A stretch of DNA of 64,000 nt from Kibdelosporangium banguiense (GTDB lineage: Bacteria; Actinomycetota; Actinomycetes; Mycobacteriales; Pseudonocardiaceae), in the NCBI RefSeq assembly GCF_017876405.1, contig NZ_JAGINW010000001.1:9623203-9687202 (forward strand), read 5' to 3'. This document shows, one piece after another, positions 1-7,446 of the stretch. The notes below the pieces were generated by a model. It made no database searches, was not told the origin of the DNA, and was given only the letters and a program-made list of their open reading frames with translations. Position 1 is the first letter of the stretch; each line of letters opens with the position of its first letter. Made by a program: the position numbers and the translations under genes.

Positions 1-285
1 CGAGCTCGCGTCCGGCCGGTAGACCAACGCGGCGGCGTCACCCAACGCAAAGATCTTCCAACCCGCGTGGTCACCCGCCAGCGACCAGGCGGGTTGCCTG
101 GCCAAGCCCGGCAGTTCCGGGCCGTCGTAACGCGCCGCCGGTGACGACGTCCCCGCCGGGGAGCTTTCCCCGGCCGATGCTCCGCCAGCCACTGGTACCG
201 GCGCGTGATCACCCGTGCACGCCGCCGCGAACCCAGCCGTGAGCACGATCAACAACCGCCTGCCACCACGTCTGATCGACGACAT
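1..285 (-). CDS. Putative lipoprotein, 3' end outside the window
   Basis: The frame opens with an ATG at 285 and stays open to the window edge, giving 95 codons of an incomplete protein. The start MSSIRRGGRRLLIVLTAG is an arginine-rich, hydrophobic export signal, followed by FAAAC, which fits a relaxed lipobox with Cys at about residue 27. A Ser/Pro/Gly/Ala-rich linker follows, typical of surface lipoproteins, then a segment with two spaced Trp residues (PAWSLAGDHAGWKIFALGD) that could begin a beta-propeller or PQQ-like fold. The protein is probably anchored to the outer face of the membrane. The fold is a guess because most of the gene is missing. Confidence 0.6.
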   Translation of the reverse strand, partial: MSSIRRGGRRLLIVLTAGFAAACTGDHAPVPVAGGASAGESSPAGTSSPAARYDGPELPGLARQPAWSLAGDHAGWKIFALGDAAALVYRPDASS

Positions 286-456
286 ATGGCGCCCCCATCC
301 CTCAGCAACCGACCGACATGCCGCCTGGTTCGACGCCACAGTGCCGCGAACGGTTTCACCGAGATCAAAGACGCCGTGCCACGTCCGGCCGATGCCGCTG
401 GGTGGCGGCAGACTTCCGCCTGACGCCACCCAGCGGCTCATCGACGCCCTGCGGTG

Positions 457-1608
457 CTAGGGCAGTTTCTCCAGCTGGAAGGTGCCCGATCCGTTCTCCT
501 GTCCCGCGGCGTACTGGGCCAGCCGGACTTCGGTCCCGGGTTCGCCGTTCACCGGCGCGATCATCGACATCGAGTGCATGTTCTGGATGCCGATCGCGTT
601 GGACGGCGCCACGTCCTTGTAGACGTAGAACCGGTGGTGCTTGTCGTTGACTCCGCCGTTGCACCCGTCCACCTGCAGCACCGCCCCGTCGGCCGTCTGC
701 CTGTTCGGCACCTCAAGGCACCGATCCGTCTTCCTCGCCAAGAAGGCGTATTCCGGGAACTCAGCCGTCAACGGGCTGTGGCACACCCGCCAGTGCTGAT
801 GCGTCCCATTGGTCCAAGGCAGCAGCATGACCTCCCGGCTCGAACCGCTCAGCGCGTCCTGGTTGCCCGTGCTGATCCGGTAGTAGCCCGGTTCGCACAC
901 GAAACCCGCTGGCAGACCTTGCACTCCCACGTCGGGCTCCGCGCCGGTACCCGCCGGAGCGATCCGCGGCTTGGGCTTCGCACCCTCACAGCCCAGCTGT
1001 GCCCTGGCCAAGGCGCGGAGCGTGCCAGGCGGGACGGTGTCACCGCAGCTGATCGACCCTTCCTCGATGAACGAGAAGGTTGTGTAGGTGCCGCCCGGCC
1101 TGCGCACCCACTCGGTGCGTGCGGGCTGGCCCGCCCGGGACACCGCCGAGCAGTTCAGCGATACATGGGTGCCCTGGACCACGCGGGTTCCCTTGTACAG
1201 GCCGTAGTACCCGGCCTGGTTGAAGTTCCAGACGATCTTCAGCCGCTCGGTCGCCGTGGTCGCCTTCGTCGTCTTGGTGCTGAACCCGACCCTGATCGAG
1301 ACCAGCTTGAGCAGCGCCTCCGCGCCGGTGCTGATGTCCGCGCTCTTGTTGACCTCCGTCGTGACCACAGTCTGCTGTGTCAGCTCGTACTCGCGTAATC
1401 CGGTCGTTCCCTCAGTCACGTTGACCGCGGTGTAGTGCGTGAGCGTGGGCGTGATCTCGGCAGTGTCGATCCAGTGGAACCTCTTGCCGAGGTCGGCCGA
1501 CGTGCACGCGTCCCCTGGCGCGGGTGTGGCTTGCACGCTCGCCGACGCGGCGACCGCACCTGCCGAAAACATCATGGCCACGACGGTCGCGGTGACAAGT
1601 CTGCGCAT
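457..1608 (-). CDS. Secreted protein with C-terminal ricin-type lectin-like region
   Basis: A 383-aa protein starts at ATG 1608, preceded by a GGAGGGG ribosome site. Residues 1-25 form a signal peptide (MRRLVTATVVAMMFSAGAVA), so it is exported. The middle part is a beta-rich region with no motif I recognise. The C-terminal ~130 residues contain CLEVPN, LQVDGC and FQLEKLP, spaced like a ricin-B/carbohydrate-binding beta-trefoil, and several Cys suited to an extracellular protein. The role is probably sugar binding. The promoter region carries two LacI-family palindromes (1628-1639 and 1782-1793), the first only 20 bp upstream of the start codon, so sugar-responsive repression is likely. No catalytic motif was seen. 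Confidence 0.75.
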   Translation of the reverse strand: MRRLVTATVVAMMFSAGAVAASASVQATPAPGDACTSADLGKRFHWIDTAEITPTLTHYTAVNVTEGTTGLREYELTQQTVVTTEVNKSADISTGAEALLKLVSIRVGFSTKTTKATTATERLKIVWNFNQAGYYGLYKGTRVVQGTHVSLNCSAVSRAGQPARTEWVRRPGGTYTTFSFIEEGSISCGDTVPPGTLRALARAQLGCEGAKPKPRIAPAGTGAEPDVGVQGLPAGFVCEPGYYRISTGNQDALSGSSREVMLLPWTNGTHQHWRVCHSPLTAEFPEYAFLARKTDRCLEVPNRQTADGAVLQVDGCNGGVNDKHHRFYVYKDVAPSNAIGIQNMHSMSMIAPVNGEPGTEVRLAQYAAGQENGSGTFQLEKLP

Positions 1609-1627
1609 ATCCCCTCCTCCAGATGAT

Positions 1628-1639
1628 GAAACCGGTTTC
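1628..1639. promoter_or_regulatory. LacI-family operator, proximal copy
   Basis: GAAACCGGTTTC is a perfect 12-bp palindrome with the central CG step typical of LacI/GalR operators. It lies 20 bp upstream of the lectin-like gene start, where a bound repressor would block transcription. An identical copy lies 154 bp further upstream. Confidence 0.7.
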
Positions 1640-1781
1640 CAACCCGGAACGTAGTAGCGTTGACACGCCTGGTGAACCGCGAAAAAGTCGCACTTGAGTA
1701 CCGCTGAACGCACCGAATGTGGGTAGAAGTCCTTACAACACATGCACTTCGCGAGACGCTCCGAGCTATGAAAGCGGTTGT

Positions 1782-1793
1782 GAAACCGGTTTC
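1782..1793. promoter_or_regulatory. LacI-family operator, distal copy
   Basis: This is the second perfect GAAACCGGTTTC palindrome, centre-to-centre 154 bp from the first. A degenerate half-site (GAAAGCGGTTG) sits just before it at 1770-1780. Paired identical operators suggest repression by DNA looping. The regulator gene is not in the window. Confidence 0.65.
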
Positions 1794-1890
1794 AGAGAAG
1801 AGATGATCGCCGGGCGAGGCAGGTCCGTGCTGATCCTGTCCACACGAGACAGGCCGGAATCAGGCCCTCGCGCAGGAACCGGCGCGGCGG

Positions 1891-2076
1891 GTGCACCATG
1901 ACCTCCCTCGCAAGGGCGAGCCCACCTTCGCACCAAACCAGTTCACCGTGCCCGAATTCGCCGAAGCACTGGGCCACAACATGGCGAAGGCACGGGTCGT
2001 CTACGAGGCCGTTATGGCAATGCACAAGGCCTGTACCTCCGAAATCGATATCGACCTGATGACGACAAATCCCTGA
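1891..2076 (+). CDS. Possible small ORF or gene fragment of unknown function
   Basis: A 61-codon frame reads as a plausible soluble alpha-helical peptide (FTVPEFAEALGHNMAKARVV) and ends at a TGA at 2076. No ribosome site precedes its GTG start and I recognise no family. It may be the C-terminal remnant of a lost gene. Apart from this ORF and the two operators, the 1609-2086 interval holds nothing I can identify. Confidence 0.2.
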   Translation: MHHDLPRKGEPTFAPNQFTVPEFAEALGHNMAKARVVYEAVMAMHKACTSEIDIDLMTTNP

Positions 2077-2086
2077 CCGGGTTCCG

Positions 2087-2620
2087 TCAGGACCCGAAGT
2101 GGACGGGGTAGTCCTTGATGGTCGCGTGCCAGTAGGCGGCGTTCGCGCTGGTCTGTTTGATTATCCGGTCCGGTAGCGCCGGCGCCGGCCAGAATTGGAG
2201 GAGGTAACGGTCAAGCTCGGCATCGTCATCCATCCGGGTCTGGTCGCGCGCCTCATCCATCCCGGCGCCGCAATAGCGGACCCGATAGTCGACCTCTGCC
2301 AGATCAAGCGGTGCTGACCACTCCTCGCCCCAAGCGACGAGTGCTGTCCGGCCCTCCGGACGAAAGGAAACCTCGACGATCTCCTCCCAGCCGTCATCCA
2401 ACGGCGGGGACTCGTCGTGCAACTCCACAACGAAACCAACGTCACCCGTGCGCAGTCCGGTGACCAAAAAGAGGAATCCCGGCGCCGCCGCACCGCACAA
2501 CCCATTCACCTGACCAGCGAAACACTCATGCGGCTCGGGCAAGTCCGGCCGGTCCTCCGCATAGACGTAAATCTGCGCATAGTCGATCAACGCTTCGCCA
2601 CTCATCAGCGTCCGCACCAT
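2087..2620 (-). CDS. Hypothetical acidic cytosolic protein
   Basis: This 177-aa protein starts at ATG 2620 behind a good ribosome site (GGAGGGAGG, 3 bp upstream); longer in-frame starts lack one. It has no signal peptide or membrane segment. It is acidic, with several Trp, and has alternating beta-type stretches (FLFLVTGLRTGDVGFVVELH). Its shape resembles small single-domain proteins often found beside toxins as immunity proteins, but no toxin gene is adjacent and I do not recognise the family. It lies just outside the left end of the peptide cluster and is probably unrelated to it. Confidence 0.55.
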   Translation of the reverse strand: MVRTLMSGEALIDYAQIYVYAEDRPDLPEPHECFAGQVNGLCGAAAPGFLFLVTGLRTGDVGFVVELHDESPPLDDGWEEIVEVSFRPEGRTALVAWGEEWSAPLDLAEVDYRVRYCGAGMDEARDQTRMDDDAELDRYLLQFWPAPALPDRIIKQTSANAAYWHATIKDYPVHFGS

Positions 2621-2765
2621 CGCCTCCCTCCGGCCCATCCTCGCAGACAATCTCCGGCGCCACCCACTCCCGGTCGGGTCGTCTTCCACACGCTCTGTGC
2701 GCGCTACTAGGCTCGCCAGACGGTGCCTCGGCGTTCGTATTCCAGCATGGTCTCCACTTCGATGC

Positions 2766-2999
2766 TCACCTGTGTGCGCCGCAGTAGCGTTCGACCAGCC
2801 ACAGCGCGGCGTCCAGGCCGGAGGTGATACCGCCGCACGTGACGAGGTCACCGTCGTCGACCACACGCGCATTGACGAGAGTTGCGCCTTGAGCGGCGAG
2901 AGCGGCTTTGGCGATCGTGTGGGTCGTGGCAGGCCGTCCCCGGGTGAAACCTGCGGCCGACAACGCCATCACGCCGGTACACACCCCGACCTTGACCAT
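2766..2999 (-). pseudogene. DJ-1/PfpI family protein, C-terminal fragment
   Basis: Only the last ~77 residues of a DJ-1/PfpI-type (class I glutamine amidotransferase-like) protein remain. The conserved nucleophile-elbow region VCTGVMALSAAGF with its Cys is present, followed by GRPATTHT and the C-terminal CGGITSGLDAALWLVE helix typical of the ThiJ/PfpI subgroup. Family members are about 190-230 aa, so over half the gene, including the N-terminal nucleotide-like fold, is gone. The homology starts right at the stop codon of the upstream S9 peptidase gene (3011), suggesting that the right-hand flank replaced the missing 5' part. It is probably not functional. Confidence 0.7.
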
Positions 3000-3010
3000 C
3001 GCCAGCCTGC

Positions 3011-4963
3011 TCAGGACGAGTGCGTGGATGCCACGAGCCAGCGGTCGAACCAAGCACGGATGCGGCGCAGCAGGTCGACTTGATGGTTTCGTTCCCTGAA
3101 CCGATGGTTTTCCCTTGGGTACACGACGAACTCGTGCTCGACGCCGAACTTGCGCAGTGCCCGGTGGAAGTACTCCGATTGGGACAGTGGAACGTTGGTG
3201 TCGTCGGCTCCATGGACGATCAGCACTGGGGTGCGGATCGAAGACGCGTAGGAAACCGGGCTGAGTTTGTCGTGCAGGTACGGACCGATGCCCTCCCAGC
3301 CGACACTTCCCCCCAGTGCGGCTTCCAGGACACCCCATTCACCGGTGGCGGCCAGCATTCCCCAGTCGCTGATCCCCGCCCCCATCAGCGCGGCGGAGAA
3401 CCGGTCGGTCTGCCCGATCGCCCAAGCCGCCATGAAACCACCGTGGCTCCACCCTGCGATGCCCAACCGGCCGGGGTCGGCGACGCCTTCCTCGATCAGC
3501 AGGTCGATCCCGGTCAGGATGTCGAGCCACTCCTCCTGGCCCACCGCACCGGCAACCGCGGCCGCGAACTCGTGTCCATGCCCCTGCCCACCACGCGGAT
3601 TCGGCAGGAACACCGCGTACCCGGCGTGTGCCAGCCACTGTCCTGACGGTGACCAGTTCAGCATGAACTCGTCGGCATACCGGTGGTACGGGCCGCCATG
3701 CACGATCGTCACCATCGGGAAAGGACCGTCGCGCCGGGACCGGCCTGGCGGCAGAACAAGCAACCCATCGAGTGCCAACCCGTCGAATGCTTGGTAGGCC
3801 AAGCGTTCCTGTGTTCCCCAGCGGATGTCACGCAGTTCAGGCCGTGTGTCGGTGCGGCGAAGCAGCGGCCCGCAAGCCTGGCCCGCGTGTATGTCGTGCG
3901 GCTGGGTGGCTCCGCTCACGATCGCCGCGACGACCGCACCGTCGCGATTCGTGCTGAGGTGCGTCATCAGGCCGCCGGTGCGGGAAAGCTCAGTCAGTGT
4001 GAGGCTGTCAGGTACGAGGCGGTGAATCGCGGTGTCGAGTCCGTCGGCAAGCAGGACAAGCGGAGTGCCCTGATCGACCTGGACCAGCTCGGCTGGGCAC
4101 GCGGCCAAGCCCTCAGTCAGATTGACGTGCGGCCGGGCAGGTCCGGTATCGGGCAGGACGAGGTCGAACACGGCGGTTCCCGCTTGCAGGTGCGGTGGAG
4201 TGAGCGCCAGATAGGTCAGGTGCCAGTCGGCGTCACGCCACCAGACCAGGGAATGCGCGTCGGCCGGAACCGGGCCGACGTCGCTGACCTGCCATGAGTG
4301 CGGGTCCACCAAGTGCAGGGCGGGTTCGAGCAGACCGGGATCCAGCTCGGGCGTCGACCAGGTCAGCACCGCCAACGGTCCACCGTCAGGACGCTGGACC
4401 ACGTCAGTCACGTGTCGGTCGTGCAGTCCTGCCGGGGTGCGGATCTGCCCTGTCCGCTGGTCCAGGAGTCGCAGGCGTGCTGGATTGGCGCGACCACGCA
4501 CCTTGGCATCGTCGCGAGCACGCTGCCGCCGGCGCTCTTCTTCAGTCGGCTCGTCGGTGGCCACGATCGCGACCAGCGCGGTATCGACCAATGGCCGGTA
4601 GGCGAGGATTCCGCTGGCCCAGCTGGTCAGGGCTCGTGCGCGACCCGCAGCGCGCCCGATCACATGCAGCTGCGCGGTGCCCGGCGAGGCTTGATCAGAC
4701 AGAAAGTAGACCGATCCGGAATCGGCCGACCACTGCGGGGACGACACGTGTGCAGGTGGGACATCCAGGCGCCACGGCGCTGTGCCGCCATCGACGGAGG
4801 TGCACCACAGCCGGCTCGACGGGTGGTCGCCGGCCTGCCCCATCGCGGTGAGGACGTACACCACCCATCGACCGTCCGGGGACATTGCCGGCGCAGACGG
4901 AAGGAGCCCGTCCACGACCATCTCGGCAGTCAACTCTGGTCGCACTTGCTGATGCTTCCACAT
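3011..4963 (-). CDS. S9 family (prolyl oligopeptidase-type) peptidase
   Basis: This 650-aa protein has the two-part S9 layout: an N-terminal beta-propeller-like region (about 1-390) and a C-terminal alpha/beta-hydrolase domain (about 400-650). The triad is intact by motif: Ser506 in GWSHGG, Asp588 in HGADD, and His620 in ENHRF. The HGGP oxyanion motif is in TIVHGGPYHRY. There is no signal peptide, so it acts in the cytoplasm. It is the last gene of the peptide operon, 24 bp after the MbtH gene, which links it to the pathway. Possible jobs are hydrolysis of the product for self-protection, maturation of a precursor peptide, or proofreading of aberrant peptides. The sequence does not decide between them. 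Confidence 0.88.
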   Translation of the reverse strand: MWKHQQVRPELTAEMVVDGLLPSAPAMSPDGRWVVYVLTAMGQAGDHPSSRLWCTSVDGGTAPWRLDVPPAHVSSPQWSADSGSVYFLSDQASPGTAQLHVIGRAAGRARALTSWASGILAYRPLVDTALVAIVATDEPTEEERRRQRARDDAKVRGRANPARLRLLDQRTGQIRTPAGLHDRHVTDVVQRPDGGPLAVLTWSTPELDPGLLEPALHLVDPHSWQVSDVGPVPADAHSLVWWRDADWHLTYLALTPPHLQAGTAVFDLVLPDTGPARPHVNLTEGLAACPAELVQVDQGTPLVLLADGLDTAIHRLVPDSLTLTELSRTGGLMTHLSTNRDGAVVAAIVSGATQPHDIHAGQACGPLLRRTDTRPELRDIRWGTQERLAYQAFDGLALDGLLVLPPGRSRRDGPFPMVTIVHGGPYHRYADEFMLNWSPSGQWLAHAGYAVFLPNPRGGQGHGHEFAAAVAGAVGQEEWLDILTGIDLLIEEGVADPGRLGIAGWSHGGFMAAWAIGQTDRFSAALMGAGISDWGMLAATGEWGVLEAALGGSVGWEGIGPYLHDKLSPVSYASSIRTPVLIVHGADDTNVPLSQSEYFHRALRKFGVEHEFVVYPRENHRFRERNHQVDLLRRIRAWFDRWLVASTHSS

Positions 4964-4987
4964 GCGACAGTGCGTGGGCGGACCGGT

Positions 4988-5197
4988 TCACCCTTCCATG
5001 TGCGCGATGAGGGATTTCGGACGCATGTCGGTCCAATGCTGTTCGACGTACTCCAGGCACGCCGGACGTGCGGCTGGACCGTGCGCCGTCGTCCAGCCCG
5101 CGGGAACCGGTGCGAACTCGGGCCACAACGAGTGCTGCCCTTCGTCGTTGACCAGCACCAGGTACGTGCCATCCTCATTCTCGAACGGGTTCGTCAT
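4988..5197 (-). CDS. MbtH-like protein, NRPS adenylation-domain partner
   Basis: This 69-aa protein has the MbtH family layout: N-terminal NPFENEDGTYLVLVNDEGQH, the three conserved Trp positions (SLWPEF, GW near PAGW, QHWTDMRP), and the C-terminal MRPKSL signature. MbtH proteins bind adenylation domains and are often needed for their solubility or activity. ATG 5197 follows GAGGTGG and overlaps the end of the MFS gene by 23 bp, so the two are probably translationally coupled. It is the only MbtH gene in this operon and probably serves several of the five A domains. Confidence 0.95.
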   Translation of the reverse strand: MTNPFENEDGTYLVLVNDEGQHSLWPEFAPVPAGWTTAHGPAARPACLEYVEQHWTDMRPKSLIAHMEG

Positions 5198-6458
5198 CCG
5201 CCACCTCACTCTTGGTCAGTTCGGCGACTGCGCGGGTGCCCAGCGCCGGAAGGGACAACAGACCGACGACCACCAGGAAGGCGCCGCCGATGATGTAGGG
5301 GGCCTGTACCCCGTAGGAAGCTGCGATCAGGCTGCCGAGCAATGCGCCGACGGGCGCGCCGGAGTAGGCCACGAGCCTGCCGGAGGACAGAACTCGGCCG
5401 AACAGCCTGGCCGGAGTGATTCGCTGGCGCAGTGTGCCTGCGACGATGTTCTGGATGGCCATCAGACCACCAGTGATGATCATCAACGCGCCCGCGATCC
5501 ACGGATCCCGGGTCAGTCCCATGGCCAGGATCGCCAGACCCTCAGCCATCGCGCCGAAGCACCGGACCCTGCCTGGGCCCAGCCAGCCGGTCAGGAAGGG
5601 CGCGATCGCGCTGCCGCCGAACGCGCCCACGGCCGCCGCCGTCAGCAGCAACCCGTATCCGAGGTCGGCCAGACCGAGTACTTCCTTGGCGAGCAGGACC
5701 AGCATGGCCGCCTTGGCGGCGAAGACCACGTTGCCCAAGCACGCCGTGATGGCCAGCACGCGCAGGATCCGGTTGCGGATCATCCAGCGCAGGCCTTCAC
5801 CGATCTCGGCGCGCAGCGTCGTTTCCGGTCTCCCGGGTTTACGCGGCGGGATTCCGTCCTTCAACCGGCCGACCAGCACGGAACTGACCGCGAAGGACAC
5901 CGCGTTGCCAAGAAAGGGAATCACCTGGGCGATGCTGAACAGCGCCGATCCCAACGGCGGCCCGACGAAGTCCTCGCCGTTGGTCTGCGCCGCGGACATG
6001 CGGCCATTGGCGATCGTGAGCGTCCGTTCGTCACGGGAGACCACATCCGGGATCACCGACTGGGCCGCGACATCGAAGAAAACCTGGCCGCAGCCAAGGA
6101 TGAACGCGGTCAGCACGATCCAGGCCGCGGTCACCTGCGAGGTGATGACGAGGACGCACAACAGCGCGACGACCGCGCATCGTCCAGCATCCACCCACCA
6201 CATGACTTTCCGTCGGTCCCACCGGTCGACCAGCGCACCCGCGTGCAAGCCGAACAACAACCACGGGATCTCCCCCGCGGCCCCGACAAATCCGAGAACC
6301 AGTGGACTGTCGGTGACGGACACGGCGAGCAAGGGCAATGCCGCCAGGTACATACCGTCGCCGAGGGTGGAGATCGCAGTCGCGGCCAGCAACCGGTGAA
6401 AAGTCCGGCCGAGCCGGGTCTTCTGCTTGCCCGGCACTGTGTTACTTGACAAGGACAT
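5175..6458 (-). CDS. MFS exporter of the peptide cluster
   Basis: This 427-aa membrane protein has roughly twelve hydrophobic segments. The major facilitator motif between TM2 and TM3 is present as GALVDRWDRRKVMWW. The type resembles the bacterial MFS_3/enterobactin-exporter (EntS-like) drug and siderophore exporters. It lies inside the NRPS operon and overlaps both the oxygenase gene (17 bp) and the MbtH gene (23 bp). The likely role is export of the finished peptide, giving both secretion and self-resistance. Substrate identity cannot be read from the sequence. Confidence 0.88.
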   Translation of the reverse strand: MSLSSNTVPGKQKTRLGRTFHRLLAATAISTLGDGMYLAALPLLAVSVTDSPLVLGFVGAAGEIPWLLFGLHAGALVDRWDRRKVMWWVDAGRCAVVALLCVLVITSQVTAAWIVLTAFILGCGQVFFDVAAQSVIPDVVSRDERTLTIANGRMSAAQTNGEDFVGPPLGSALFSIAQVIPFLGNAVSFAVSSVLVGRLKDGIPPRKPGRPETTLRAEIGEGLRWMIRNRILRVLAITACLGNVVFAAKAAMLVLLAKEVLGLADLGYGLLLTAAAVGAFGGSAIAPFLTGWLGPGRVRCFGAMAEGLAILAMGLTRDPWIAGALMIITGGLMAIQNIVAGTLRQRITPARLFGRVLSSGRLVAYSGAPVGALLGSLIAASYGVQAPYIIGGAFLVVVGLLSLPALGTRAVAELTKSEVADDEPVRE

Positions 6459-7446
6459 ATCCGTCGCTGGGTCGATGGTCGCGGGATCGCCGGAGGTCTA
6501 TGAACGAGAACGACCGCTGCAGCCAACGGTCCTTTCCGTCGTAGCGCGGCCGGAACGCGGTTCTGCCGTGCACTGTCACGCGATTGTCAACGATCGCCAA
6601 GTCGCCCGGTGAGAGCACGAGGGTGTGCGCGGCTTCGTCGACAGCGTCGCTCAACTCGGCCAGTGCCTGCGCGGCATCGGCCGACAGTCCTTGGGTCGCG
6701 GCGAAATCCACCCGGAAATCGGGATCGTCCGGCGCGCCCGTGAGCACAGCATGTTCGGGAGCGCCGGCTTGCGTCGCGCCGAACGACGGTGGGGCATGTG
6801 TCGCGAACTCGGCACGGAACAAGGCTTCCCTGGTCCGGCTGGACAGCCGCGGCAAGATCGTGCGAATGCAGGACAACCGCAGTCCCGCTACGGCCTCGTG
6901 GTCCGAACGCAGGCACAGCAACAGCACGTAGTCAGGCCGATGCTCATGAAACGCGTTCTCGCTGTGGAAGGTCAGCGTCGCGGAACCGGCGTTGCCCTGG
7001 AATTCCTCATGGCCACGAACAGGTACGACGTCCTGCACCAGTGCACCGGATTTCTCCGCCTGGAACGCACCGGGCTCCCCCAGGCCGCATGCGACGAGCA
7101 GCAGCCCGGCCGCGGCCAGCGTGGCATGCCGTTGGACCGAGCCCTCGGCCTGTGGAGTCGCAGCCAGTGTCACCGACTCGATGGGCATCCCACGCACCAC
7201 GAGCGCACCACTGCGGCCGGAGTCACGGCGGAAGTCCCGGATGCTCCGGCGGATGCCGCCGGGCAGCTCCTCCCATTGCGAGCGAGCCGCCGCCACCCAG
7301 CCCGGGTGGTCGACGAGGCCCTGTTCGACCCGCGTCAACCCGTGCGCGGACGCGGCGATGCTGGACGCATCCTCACCGCCGAGCTTGCACACAGGCACCG
7401 GCACGGTCTCCCCAGCGGATCGCTGAACCGCCACATCGCCTCCCAT
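6442..7446 (-). CDS. Fe(II)/2-oxoglutarate oxygenase, clavaminate synthase/AsnO-like (putative asparagine hydroxylase)
   Basis: This 334-aa protein belongs to the clavaminate synthase-like group, which uses an H-x-E rather than H-x-D metal pair. H161 and E163 lie in FHSENAFHEHRPDY, and the distal iron ligand is probably H293 in VTVHGRTAF, followed by Arg residues suited to binding 2-oxoglutarate. In AsnO of the CDA pathway and VioC of the viomycin pathway, such enzymes hydroxylate the beta-carbon of free Asn or Arg. The second NRPS module has an Asn-type code, so 3-hydroxyasparagine is a reasonable product. ATG 7446 overlaps the NRPS-2 stop as TGATG, giving translational coupling. Hydroxylation of another residue remains possible. 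Confidence 0.85.
   Translation of the reverse strand: MGGDVAVQRSAGETVPVPVCKLGGEDASSIAASAHGLTRVEQGLVDHPGWVAAARSQWEELPGGIRRSIRDFRRDSGRSGALVVRGMPIESVTLAATPQAEGSVQRHATLAAAGLLLVACGLGEPGAFQAEKSGALVQDVVPVRGHEEFQGNAGSATLTFHSENAFHEHRPDYVLLLCLRSDHEAVAGLRLSCIRTILPRLSSRTREALFRAEFATHAPPSFGATQAGAPEHAVLTGAPDDPDFRVDFAATQGLSADAAQALAELSDAVDEAAHTLVLSPGDLAIVDNRVTVHGRTAFRPRYDGKDRWLQRSFSFIDLRRSRDHRPSDGYVLVK

Noticed and set aside
2697..3083. Plus-strand 128-codon frame across the DJ-1 fragment
   Set aside because: The minus strand carries recognisable DJ-1 sequence; the plus frame has no motif.
3020..6449. Long plus-strand frames opposite the S9 peptidase and MFS genes
   Set aside because: They mirror the minus-strand genes, have no family motifs or ribosome sites, and are expected in high-GC DNA.
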